Below are positions 32,254 to 38,830 of a stretch of DNA of 38,988 nt, one piece after another. The first letter of the stretch is position 1, and every line of letters begins with the position of its first letter. The notes under the pieces are model-generated. The model had not been told where the DNA came from, ran no database searches, and worked only from the letters and a program-made list of their open reading frames with translations. Origin of the DNA: a virus; the IMG/VR virus record IMGVR_UViG_3300030419_007281, positions 1 to 38,988 of that record. The stretch is one strand, 5' to 3'. A program made the position numbers and the translations under genes.

Positions 32254-32894
32254 ATAATCTCGTCAACTAAGCCGTATTCTAAACAAGTCTCAGCGTCAAA
32301 CCAAAGATCTCTCTTAAGCATTTCACGGAGTTTTCTTTTTGGAATCTTTGTATGCTGCTCATAAAGATCTTTAATGACCCCCATTAACATATCGTTGTTT
32401 TGCATTTGATCTTTCTGCTCTTCATATTTCCCCCACATTCCTGAGGAAAGTTGGTGAATTAGCATAAATCCATTCTTCCGAATAGCACGACGAGTTCCAA
32501 CGATACTAATAAGAGTGGCGGCAGAGGCCGCACAGCCTTCTACAAGCGTACAAACAGGTACGTTGGAGGCTTGGATAGTATCGACAGCCGAAAGGCCCGC
32601 AAACACGCTCCCGCCAAAGCTATTGATATGAAGGTAAATGTTTCCGGGAGATTGCGTCTTCAAAAGATTTGTTTGGTTGACCAAGTTGGTGCTTAAATTA
32701 TTAAGATTCTTATTTAATTCCAAAATTTTAGGTCGTGTAACCTCTGAATAGAAATAAATCGTATTATTAACAACATCAACAATATGATCTTTATCTCTTG
32801 TCACGTTTGTTGGCGACGAAGACTGACTGCTAGGTAGAGGTGGTGGTGCCGCTGTTCTTTTACGACCAGCAGCCCAAAAATAATCTTGATCCAA
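32250..32894 (-). CDS. clpP: ClpP-like serine protease (TTG start)
   Basis: The 214-residue protein has a Pro/Ser-rich N-terminal arm (about 10-30) and then a ClpP core: INSFGGSVFAG, the nucleophile Ser124 in GCAASAAT, His147 in MLIHQLSSG and Asp196 in LKRDLWFDAE. It may serve as a head-maturation protease or act with a host Clp ATPase. The start must be TTG at 32894: no Met precedes the core, and AAGGAG (32901-32906) sits six bases upstream. The stop shares the TTAA at 32250-32253 with the convergent protease gene. Confidence 0.88.
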   Translation of the reverse strand: MDQDYFWAAGRKRTAAPPPLPSSQSSSPTNVTRDKDHIVDVVNNTIYFYSEVTRPKILELNKNLNNLSTNLVNQTNLLKTQSPGNIYLHINSFGGSVFAGLSAVDTIQASNVPVCTLVEGCAASAATLISIVGTRRAIRKNGFMLIHQLSSGMWGKYEEQKDQMQNNDMLMGVIKDLYEQHTKIPKRKLREMLKRDLWFDAETCLEYGLVDEII

Positions 32895-32900
32895 AATAAA

Positions 32901-32906
32901 CTCCTT
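32901..32906 (-). promoter_or_regulatory. Shine-Dalgarno fixing the TTG start of ClpP
   Basis: AAGGAG lies six bases upstream of TTG 32894. Because no ATG or GTG exists in frame before the catalytic core, this site decides the start. Confidence 0.75.
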
Positions 32907-32909
32907 GAT

Positions 32910-33152
32910 TTATCGGCTTAATAGCATTAAAGCTAGTAAAGCGCCCGATACTAAATATGCATAATAATAGAATTTATCTAATTTTCTATCATAGCATCTC
33001 ATTGCATGTTTCTTTAAAAAAGCCATTCCGAGAACCAAGGGAAGGGCCAATAACATATTGTTGCTAGCTATGCAAAGAAGTAAGCAAGCTGCAACCAAGA
33101 TTGTAATAACTGCCTCAAGTTCTGGTGATAGACATGGTTTCTTATTTTCCAT
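32910..33152 (-). CDS. Small two-helix membrane protein
   Basis: From ATG 33152 the protein has 80 residues and starts MENKKPCLSPELEAVITILV. Two hydrophobic blocks (VITILVAACLLLCIAS with MLLALPLVLGMAFL, and YYYAYLVSGALLALMLL) predict two or three membrane passes. An in-frame GTG at 33167 would add five residues. No ribosome site is present. The ATG is exactly where transcription from the TATACT box upstream would begin. Function unknown; small membrane proteins of this kind in phages can be holin-like or superinfection factors, which I cannot show here. Confidence 0.68.
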   Translation of the reverse strand: MENKKPCLSPELEAVITILVAACLLLCIASNNMLLALPLVLGMAFLKKHAMRCYDRKLDKFYYYAYLVSGALLALMLLSR

Positions 33153-33158
33153 ATTATT

Positions 33159-33186
33159 AGTATACACTAATTTTGAAATAAGTTAA
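33159..33186 (-). promoter_or_regulatory. Candidate sigma70-type promoter of the membrane-protein gene
   Basis: TTAACT (33181-33186), a 16-base spacer and TATACT (33159-33164) form a sigma70-like promoter. The predicted first transcribed base is the A of ATG 33152, implying a leaderless message. The -35 overlaps the end of the HNH gene. Confidence 0.45.
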
Positions 33187-33710
33187 ACAAAACATTTTTG
33201 CCCAATAAATATTTTCCAATCCGGGTGCATAATCTTCGAAGGATATAAGCCATAGTATAAATCATATAATGGCTTGGTTGGTTTGTTGATAAGCTTCATA
33301 TCGATCTGAGATAAAAGTTTGTTGTTTTTTTTATTATTACATTTGTAACAAGCCGTAACACAGTTCTCATAGGACGTCTCTCCGCCTTTTGAAACCGGTA
33401 TTACGTGATCGATTGTCGTATTCTTCTTAGTAGGAGTCTTGCCGCAATATTGACAAGTATAATTATCCCTACGTTTAACCATTGCTTTTGAGAAATGAAT
33501 CTTTTTACGAAAATAGTGGACTCTATTTTTTAACCTTAGGGTTGATGGAAGAGAAATGGTGCCATCGACTGAACGAATGACTGTATCTCCCCACTCTGAT
33601 ACAATATCCACTTTTCCGCGATACATAAGTTTCAGGGCTCGGCTCCAGTTGACAAATCGAAGCGCACGATAATCAGAATTTAAAAGCAATATTTTCCGAT
33701 CATCTATCAT
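33183..33710 (-). CDS. HNH endonuclease
   Basis: The 175-residue protein has an N-terminal domain (LLLNSDYRALRFVNWSRAL, YRGKVDIVSEW) often found before HNH nucleases, and the HNH core. The core has a zinc pair in YTCQYCGKTP, the catalytic His in TTIDHVIPVSKGG, and the second zinc pair in NCVTACYKCNNKKNN. It is probably either a free-standing homing-type nuclease or a phage DNA-processing enzyme; nothing suggests an intron here. A TATAAT box lies eight bases upstream of the ATG, with no good Shine-Dalgarno. Confidence 0.88.
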   Translation of the reverse strand: MIDDRKILLLNSDYRALRFVNWSRALKLMYRGKVDIVSEWGDTVIRSVDGTISLPSTLRLKNRVHYFRKKIHFSKAMVKRRDNYTCQYCGKTPTKKNTTIDHVIPVSKGGETSYENCVTACYKCNNKKNNKLLSQIDMKLINKPTKPLYDLYYGLYPSKIMHPDWKIFIGQKCFV

Positions 33711-33731
33711 ATTCAGTAATTATACCATAAA

Positions 33732-34295
33732 TTACCAAGCTTTACAGGACCAATATCTTGCTTTCCATTTTGGTCCGGGATTATCACAGTTATGTCTTGC
33801 TCTAAAAGACTTACGTCGTTTAGGGTTAGACTTCTTGATTCTCATATTTGGATCACCAAAGTTTACTTTAACAACATTACCTTTTGCGTTCTTTACATAA
33901 ACCTTTGATTTTTTAACATCACCCTTCATTGGCTTATTTAAAGTAACCTTTCGGCCTTGGTATTCTGCTTCTTCAATAACATCGTCCCAAAATTCAATAT
34001 CTTCAGCGACGGTGCCATCATCATAAGTTGCATCTGAAATGTGGTAATATTCTTCTTCTATACCCATTCTTTCTTCTCTACGATCAGACAAAGAGTTTGC
34101 AGCCTGTAATAAAAGATTTTCATAAGCTTCTTGTTGAACAGGGCTTAGTTTGGTGTGAGTCGACAGCAATTGATGTGCTGTTTCGCGAATCATATTATTA
34201 AACGCATCTCTTTCATCTTCAGGCGTTGTTTCTGATAAAGTATTTTGTAATTCTTCGCGAATTAACTCTCTAATTCTTGTTTTAGTAATTTTCAT
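33732..34295 (-). CDS. Virion-type protein with RxRxxIREEL motif, unknown function
   Basis: This 187-residue protein starts MKITKTRIRELIREELQNTL. Such openings recur on several proteins of marine T4-like phages (from memory) and may be a sorting or binding tag. The middle is helical and acidic. The end, NPKRRKSFRARHNCDNPGP followed by ARYWSCKAW, is a basic, aromatic two-Cys module I have also seen on phage virion proteins. It overlaps the upstream gene as ATGA. Both termini look like recognition modules; no enzymatic domain is visible. Confidence 0.7.
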   Translation of the reverse strand: MKITKTRIRELIREELQNTLSETTPEDERDAFNNMIRETAHQLLSTHTKLSPVQQEAYENLLLQAANSLSDRREERMGIEEEYYHISDATYDDGTVAEDIEFWDDVIEEAEYQGRKVTLNKPMKGDVKKSKVYVKNAKGNVVKVNFGDPNMRIKKSNPKRRKSFRARHNCDNPGPKWKARYWSCKAW

Positions 34296-35227
34296 TTCTT
34301 TTTACCCCATTTTTCACCTTTCCCGGGAGAATCGCAAGCAGATGGAGTTGGTCGACATGATGGGTATTTCGCCCTCTTCTCCCCTTTTTGCCTTCCGCAT
34401 GCCTTACAAGTTTTCTTACCTGTCTTCTTGTCTTTACGGCAAGTATTACAGTCTACCCACCCTTTTGACTTGCCTTTTCCGCCTTGTCGAGAGAACCACT
34501 TGTGAAGACCCTCTTTTTCTTTTAGAAAGGAATCAAGCTCCTCTTCGATGATTTCTCTAAGTCGACTTTCACTAACGCCTTTCCAAATCTTACCTTGTCG
34601 ACACTTCACAACCGCTCCTGAAGCATATGCGGATGGCCATACATCATATTTACGCTTTGCAATGCGAGTGCAGCGGTCATCTTTCTTTTTCTTCTTTTTT
34701 TCCTCTAAGTCAATGCCTAGTTCCTCTGCATCTTCTTTTCTATCCTCGCGATCAGAAGCCTGATATTGTTCATCTTCTTCTTGAAGACTGGTCTTATTCT
34801 TTTCTTGCCACTGATTAGATGTTTTGTCTTCGGAGATTGGACCTCCGGCAGCCCAAGTAAAACAAGATCTTGCAGAGTGACACTTAAAATGGTGCATCCA
34901 ACAATAACCAAGTTTTCCCTCCGCATCTTCAATCGGCTCTGATACCGGGCCGGGGAGGCACTCAAGCATTCTCGGTGATACGTCAAAAGCAATACAATTT
35001 CCACAACGAGACTTCTTAGCAACCTCAGAATTAGTATTCCAATGTTTGGCTGCTTTCGCCCAATATCCTTCGTCTTCCAAGTTCATAGGCCCATACTGAA
35101 TGTGTTCTGCTCGAATTGCAGCGTCTCTGTTCTTTGTATTGAGTTCTAAGTCTTGTGTAGATGGAGGGCAAGGAATCGAATCAGCCTGCTCCATTACTTT
35201 TCGCCAGCTTTCAAGTAGCTTCTTCAT
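34292..35227 (-). CDS. Cys-rich multi-module protein, probably virion-associated
   Basis: The 311-residue protein has four visible parts. Residues 75-122 form a Cys cluster (Cys75, 78, 90, 109, 116, 122) in RCGNCIAFDVSPRMLECLPG and FKCHSARSCFTWAAGG, possibly a metal or Fe-S site. An acidic then Lys-rich linker follows. Near residue 222, SRLREIIEEELDSFL repeats the motif at the start of the next gene's product. The C-terminus (WVDCNTC, CKACGRQKGEKRAKYPSCRP) resembles a short Cys/Pro module of the DUF5872 kind, from memory. The function is unknown; two genes with the same tag suggest a common partner. Confidence 0.7.
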   Translation of the reverse strand: MKKLLESWRKVMEQADSIPCPPSTQDLELNTKNRDAAIRAEHIQYGPMNLEDEGYWAKAAKHWNTNSEVAKKSRCGNCIAFDVSPRMLECLPGPVSEPIEDAEGKLGYCWMHHFKCHSARSCFTWAAGGPISEDKTSNQWQEKNKTSLQEEDEQYQASDREDRKEDAEELGIDLEEKKKKKKDDRCTRIAKRKYDVWPSAYASGAVVKCRQGKIWKGVSESRLREIIEEELDSFLKEKEGLHKWFSRQGGKGKSKGWVDCNTCRKDKKTGKKTCKACGRQKGEKRAKYPSCRPTPSACDSPGKGEKWGKKK

Positions 35228-35240
35228 ATTTTTAAGTAGT

Positions 35241-36179
35241 TTAAACTACTCTGTTTTTACTTAGAAGATCTCTCATTTTGAAGAGACCGATCTCCTTGTG
35301 TTTACATTCGAGCATAACATCGACGCTATGGTTATATGTGTTAACAGGAATCCAGTACGAATCAGAATGAGCGTTAGCACGAATTTTTGGATCATTTTGT
35401 TCATCAGGTCTAGATTGTGAATAATGCACCACAGGTTTGACGTCTCCCCAAGTTTTGACAGCTAAAGAAAGAGCTTCTTTATTAGTCAAACCGCCTGTAC
35501 AAAAAAGATGGTGGTGTAAATCGTGTACGATGGGGATACCAATGCGTGAATACACATTGTCATAAAGTTCTTTGGTAGAGTACAGGCTAGGCTTGTCATC
35601 GTTCTCGACAGTAAGACGCGACTGTACCGCTGGCGATAGGCGCTCGAAGTTGCGACAAAAGTTGTCGACAGCCATTTGTTTGTCATTGTAGTGTGCGCCG
35701 ACATGAATGTTTAACTTGTTGTATGGTGTGCGTGATAAGCCAAGCATATCGAACACTTGACCATGAGTCTCAAGGTCTTTGATTGTATTTAAGACAACTT
35801 GTTCTCTTGGCGAGGTCAACTTATTGAATGGCCCGGGATGACTAGTGACTCGATGGCCGTGATCTTCAATATAATCACCAGTAGTTTGAAGAACGTCACA
35901 AATCTCATCAAAGTCTGGGAGGTCGCACAGATTATAATCTGAGGCCCAAGGAAACAAGTCTGAGGATAAACGAAAGAATCTGATACCATGAGCTTCGTTC
36001 CACTCTAGAATCTTAATAAGATCTTTACAGTTGGCCAAAGCTAACTCAGAAGCGTATTTGAGACCTTTAGCCTTGAAAGTGCGTTTGATCATTGAACGAT
36101 TAGTTGTAATGCGCTTGGCTTTGGGCGCGTTGGATAATTCCATGTTTATGCAAGCATAGCCTAAGTTGTAATCTTTCAT
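35241..36179 (-). CDS. uvsE: UV-damage endonuclease (UvdE/UvsE family)
   Basis: This 312-residue protein opens LGYACINMEL, then FFRLSSDLFPWASDY, RVTSHPGPFNKL, NIHVGAHYNDK, RLTVENDDKPSLY and PIVHDLHHHLF: the TIM-barrel metal-binding His, Glu and Asp residues of UV-damage endonucleases. It would nick DNA next to pyrimidine dimers and other lesions, protecting phage DNA in sunlit water. Length is normal. It has no Shine-Dalgarno; a sigma70-like promoter places the first transcribed base at the A of its ATG. Confidence 0.92.
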   Translation of the reverse strand: MKDYNLGYACINMELSNAPKAKRITTNRSMIKRTFKAKGLKYASELALANCKDLIKILEWNEAHGIRFFRLSSDLFPWASDYNLCDLPDFDEICDVLQTTGDYIEDHGHRVTSHPGPFNKLTSPREQVVLNTIKDLETHGQVFDMLGLSRTPYNKLNIHVGAHYNDKQMAVDNFCRNFERLSPAVQSRLTVENDDKPSLYSTKELYDNVYSRIGIPIVHDLHHHLFCTGGLTNKEALSLAVKTWGDVKPVVHYSQSRPDEQNDPKIRANAHSDSYWIPVNTYNHSVDVMLECKHKEIGLFKMRDLLSKNRVV

Positions 36180-36185
36180 AGTAAT

Positions 36186-36214
36186 AGTCTATCAAATCAA
36201 GTTAAGAAAGTCAA
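36186..36214 (-). promoter_or_regulatory. Sigma70-type promoter of the UvdE gene, leaderless geometry
   Basis: TTGACT (36209-36214), a 17-base spacer and TAGACT (36186-36191) make a strong host-type promoter. Six bases separate the -10 from ATG 36179, so the predicted +1 is the first base of the start codon. Confidence 0.6.
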
Positions 36215-36222
36215 ACTATTTT

Positions 36223-36297
36223 TCAGGTGCGGTAGAACGCTGAAAGATAAATTGATATGCCTAGACAAATTGTCCAAAATATAATATCGTTGCTCAT
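36223..36297 (-). CDS. Possible 24-residue membrane miniprotein
   Basis: A short frame reads MSNDIIFWTICLGISIYLSA and ends FYRT. It is a single hydrophobic helix with a basic end, the form of many phage membrane micropeptides. GAGG lies nine bases upstream of its ATG. A second, overlapping frame from ATG 36301 (34 residues) is less protein-like. It sits between tRNA-Thr and the UvdE promoter. Real expression is uncertain. Confidence 0.35.
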   Translation of the reverse strand: MSNDIIFWTICLGISIYLSAFYRT

Positions 36298-36323
36298 TCA
36301 TTTCTACCTCTAACATAACTAGG

Positions 36324-36396
<73 letters not shown>

Positions 36397-36398
36397 GA

Positions 36399-36475
36399 TG
36401 GCACCCTCTATTGGATTCGAACCAATGACCTACAGATTAGAAGTCTGTTGCTCTATCCTACTGAGCTAAGAGGGC
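36399..36475 (-). tRNA. tRNA-Arg (anticodon UCU), CCA encoded
   Basis: A 77-base cloverleaf with acceptor GCCCTCT/AGAGGGT (one G-U pair), D-arm GCTC..GAGC, anticodon stem ACAGA/TCTGT with loop CTTCTAA (UCU, reads AGA), T-arm ATTGG TTCGAAT CCAAT, and an encoded CCA. AGA is used very often by the phage genes here, so it plausibly supports late translation. The promoter upstream predicts transcription starting at its first base. Confidence 0.93.
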
Positions 36476-36481
36476 ATTGAT

Positions 36482-36511
36482 ATAATAACATAAGATAATC
36501 TTAATTGTCAA
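36482..36511 (-). promoter_or_regulatory. Strong sigma70 promoter of the tRNA pair
   Basis: A perfect -35 TTGACA (36506-36511), an 18-base spacer and TATTAT (36482-36487) drive the two tRNAs. Six bases separate the -10 from G1 of tRNA-Arg. Confidence 0.65.
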
Positions 36512-36516
36512 GTGTT

Positions 36517-36846
36517 TTATTCACAGGCGCATGCGCCGCAATAGCAAGGAGCATTTGGGCAGCTTAAGTTATTATCTTTTATGTATTGTTCAACAGTGTA
36601 TGCATCATCGACTGGATTTTTGTTATGGCCGCAGACTAGTGGCCACCAAACATTGAAAGTTTCTTTATGACACTTATCTTTTATAATTCGATAAAGTAAG
36701 ACTTGGTTTTTAGGGTCAACAAAAGTTTTGTATACTTCTGCCGCATTGTGGATTTCCTCTTTAGTTAATTTTGGCTTTCTCTCTTGCCAAGGATCAGGTA
36801 CCACCGGGACCTCCTTAAACCAGTCAGTTGCTTTCTTGTTTTCCAC
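36517..36846 (-). CDS. Small protein with Cys-rich C-terminus (GTG start)
   Basis: The 109-residue product starts at GTG 36846, supported by AAGGAAG (36854-36860) at seven bases. It begins MENKKATDWFKEVPVVPDPW, has a helical middle (TKEEIHNAAEVYKTFVD), and ends with a Cys-dense tail (SCPNAPCYCGACACE) that could bind a metal. It overlaps the 66-residue gene by 23 bases and is the last gene of the FtsZ-like transcript, just before the tRNA promoter. Function unknown. Confidence 0.7.
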   Translation of the reverse strand: MENKKATDWFKEVPVVPDPWQERKPKLTKEEIHNAAEVYKTFVDPKNQVLLYRIIKDKCHKETFNVWWPLVCGHNKNPVDDAYTVEQYIKDNNLSCPNAPCYCGACACE

Positions 36847-37024
36847 TTTTAAGCTTCCTTGATTTAACTACAAACTTTTCATTTGCGCGCTTTCTTACTT
36901 TAGCTTGATGAGTTCCTTCTGCAAGAATTTTCGTTCGTTCACTGTCAGCTTCTTCAAAAGAATCAAACGTGCGACTAATAGTCCAAGGACGTCCCTGCTT
37001 CTTGACTTCTACTTCTACTTCCAT
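36824..37024 (-). CDS. Small basic protein downstream of the FtsZ-like gene
   Basis: The 66-residue protein starts MEVEVEVKKQGRPWTISRTF and continues DSFEEADSERTKILAEG. It ends strongly basic (KVRKRANEKFVVKSRKLKSG). A beta-hairpin followed by a helix and a Lys/Arg tail suggests nucleic-acid binding. It overlaps the FtsZ-like gene by 10 bases, so the two are translated together; a partner or regulator of the filament is possible but is only inferred from position. Confidence 0.65.
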   Translation of the reverse strand: MEVEVEVKKQGRPWTISRTFDSFEEADSERTKILAEGTHQAKVRKRANEKFVVKSRKLKSGKQESN

Positions 37025-38055
37025 TCTAACCCGCCCATAGTCATAATAGCAATCAGGCCGGGTAGACCTTCTTTAATGTATACGCCTGAGAAAAGAGTTT
37101 TAGTCCTGCCTCCGACATACGCTGTCGCTGCATCAATATGCTTGCTGATCTCAGGATCGTTTGCCATTTCTGGAGTGATCACGAACAAAATTGCTCCTGT
37201 ATCCGGCTTTCCCCGTGGAGTTGGACAAGGAGACCGCTTAATACAATTCTGAAAGATTGTTGCCCCCAGATTTGATTCTGAGGGATCCGTTACCAACGTT
37301 GTACCAAGCACCATTCTCTTTTTTGTTAAAAGACACTTTTCAAGATCTTTAGAATCAAATGTTTGAATTGGAGATGTTTCAGAAGACAACTTAAGTACTT
37401 GAGCCATCATTTTTGCGAAAGCTGTATTTGCTGCTGGATATAAATTAAGCATTCCAACTTTTCCTCTGAGCATTTGAACCTGCTTTTCATTACTGAGAGC
37501 GATATGAGGAAGAGCGGAGACGTCCTTAAGTAAGGAATTCGCATTGCTGCTAATCGTGTCATTAAGTGATTCTTGGGCTGTGGGAACCGTCACGACATAG
37601 ACAACAGTACCAGTGGCCTGATTTGATTTAAGGTATCTTGCAAAAACGTCTTTAAGCGCTCCAGATGCAGAGCCGGTACCTCCACCGCCTCCAGCGAGCA
37701 CAAAAAGCCAGTCGACTTTTCCGAGCTTTGTACGCAGGGCATCTTCAACTACAGTGCCGTTATCTTTAAGCACCTTTTTACCAAAGTTAACATCTTTTCC
37801 AACCCCATCTGAATCTGGGATCAATACAAGATGTTGAGGATCGACGCCCTCAGGCTGATCCTTCTCTGTTGTGTTAACCAAGAGGGTTTTAGTAAACCCA
37901 ATGTCGATAAAAGCCTTTGCTAGCTTTCCACCTCCGCCTCCAACGCCGACGAATCCAACGTTTAAAGCCGAGATAGCTGTATTTTCAGGTAGTAGATCTC
38001 CTCCGGTCTCTTCGACTTCTGCACCGTAATGATCTACAAAATCAAAATCACTCAT
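37015..38055 (-). CDS. FtsZ/tubulin-like GTPase
   Basis: The 346-residue protein has the FtsZ/tubulin layout. The nucleotide-binding first loop is FVGVGGGGGKLAKAF (about 35-49). The tubulin signature is at 121-132 (AGGGGGTGSASG; FtsZ has GGGTGTG). The catalytic T7-type loop is FDSKDL at 233-238, which keeps two acidic residues but lacks the usual Asn. It has no long C-terminal tail, so the FtsA/ZipA-binding peptide of host FtsZ is missing. Polymers of such proteins position phage or plasmid DNA (PhuZ, TubZ). The ATG has GGAGA at seven bases and follows a long leader. The family call is firm; relation to PhuZ, TubZ or FtsZ cannot be settled by eye. Confidence 0.85.
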   Translation of the reverse strand: MSDFDFVDHYGAEVEETGGDLLPENTAISALNVGFVGVGGGGGKLAKAFIDIGFTKTLLVNTTEKDQPEGVDPQHLVLIPDSDGVGKDVNFGKKVLKDNGTVVEDALRTKLGKVDWLFVLAGGGGGTGSASGALKDVFARYLKSNQATGTVVYVVTVPTAQESLNDTISSNANSLLKDVSALPHIALSNEKQVQMLRGKVGMLNLYPAANTAFAKMMAQVLKLSSETSPIQTFDSKDLEKCLLTKKRMVLGTTLVTDPSESNLGATIFQNCIKRSPCPTPRGKPDTGAILFVITPEMANDPEISKHIDAATAYVGGRTKTLFSGVYIKEGLPGLIAIMTMGGLEWK

Positions 38056-38088
38056 GTTTTTTTCTCCATTAAAAACGCCAACAGCCCA

Positions 38089-38121
38089 AACCCTCTGTCA
38101 GCAAAGTCCACCCGTAGGGTT
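38089..38121 (-). promoter_or_regulatory. Leader hairpin near the FtsZ-like start
   Basis: AACCCT and AGGGTT form a perfect six-base stem with a 21-base loop, ending about 34 bases before ATG 38055. There is no U-tract, so it is not a simple terminator; it may affect translation or RNA stability. Confidence 0.35.
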
Positions 38122-38242
38122 CAATTCACTAATAATAACCTAATATGAAATAAAGTTTAAGTATATATCTATATATCTATGAGTTGGCTTTTATCTCGCT
38201 CCAAAGCCATACTAGCCTCTCTTCACATTTCGCAATACAATA

Positions 38243-38314
38243 GCTGGGTTTCGTTAGAGACAATGAAAACCGACATTCGAAGGATACTCATAGAATAATG
38301 CCCAGCGACTAACG
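38243..38314 (-). ncRNA. Candidate pseudoknot element in the leader
   Basis: On the minus strand CGTTAG (38309-38314) and GCTGGG (38301-38306) are followed downstream by CTAACG (38252-38257) and CCCAGC (38243-38248). The order a-b-a'-b' is that of a pseudoknot, or of two mutually exclusive stems. GCCC at 38328-38331 can also pair with GGGC at 38300-38303, giving a third, competing helix at the predicted 5' end. Only 6-base helices are involved, so chance is not excluded. Confidence 0.3.
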
Positions 38315-38404
38315 CCTCCTTTCTTCAGGGCACAAAAATTATAGCTAAATCATAATCATCCTCAGTTTGTTTGTATAGTAATATAGCTTAAAAAAAAGTT
38401 AAAG

Positions 38405-38752
38405 TCAATCTTTTTCTTCAAAGTAAGATTCAATCTGGTATTTCTTAACCAATTGATTAAACCTATTTTTATCTAATCCAAGGAACCTAGCAGCTTCCAT
38501 TTTGGTTGATGTAGCTGAGTATGCATATTTTAAAACGGCATCGTTAGTAATGTTCTTAAGAGAATACCAAATTGGTAGACCATAGAGCATACCTCCAGCC
38601 GCCTTAGCTGCTAATTCTAGCTTGAGTCCAATAACTTCTTCAAGACTTAAGTTATTTAACATAACTTCAAATTCGTCGGTAGTTTTATTTTGTTTCTGAA
38701 GTTTTTTACTTAAAGAAGACTGACTGTTTTTTCCTTGAGTTTTTTTATTCAA
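38405..38752 (-). CDS. Fis-type helix-turn-helix DNA-binding protein
   Basis: The product has up to 115 residues. The first 30 are Lys/Gln/Ser-rich and probably disordered. The core LSLEEVIGLKLELAAKAAGG is followed by YGLPIWYSLKNITNDAVLKY. The C-terminus TKMEAARFLGLDKNRFNQLV is a Fis-like helix-turn-helix. The start is TTG at 38752 (an in-frame TAG lies 24 bases upstream); ATG 38662 would give 85 residues and keep the whole core. Neither has a clear ribosome site. From memory, similar small HTH proteins are common in T4-like marine phages. It would bind DNA, perhaps as a regulator of the genes that follow. Confidence 0.72.
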   Translation of the reverse strand: MNKKTQGKNSQSSLSKKLQKQNKTTDEFEVMLNNLSLEEVIGLKLELAAKAAGGMLYGLPIWYSLKNITNDAVLKYAYSATSTKMEAARFLGLDKNRFNQLVKKYQIESYFEEKD

Positions 38753-38830
38753 TTTACTTTGTTTGCTAAACTAACCAAGTTAACTAGTGAGTTTCAATAG
38801 GGTAGCATATATTTTAAATTTTGTTAAGAG

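Larger units (their letters stand above)
38056..38404 (-). promoter_or_regulatory. Long structured leader of the FtsZ-like gene
   Basis: This 349-base stretch holds no convincing gene. A -10 TATAAT (38338-38343) predicts a transcript from about 38331 starting GCCCTGAAGAAAGGAGGCG. The leader contains two interleaved 6-base complementary pairs in pseudoknot order, a hairpin GGCTTT/AAAGCC (38186-38208), an AT repeat (AGATATAT copies near 38161-38180), and a hairpin AACCCT/AGGGTT (38089-38121) about 34 bases before the ATG. The -35 is poor. Two very short frames in it (22 and 13 codons) may be chance. Confidence 0.45.

Noticed and set aside
38223-38291. A 22-codon frame in the FtsZ-like leader as a leader peptide
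   Set aside because: The ribosome-site-like AAAGGAGG is about 27 bases too far upstream and the peptide has no features; kept only as a remark.
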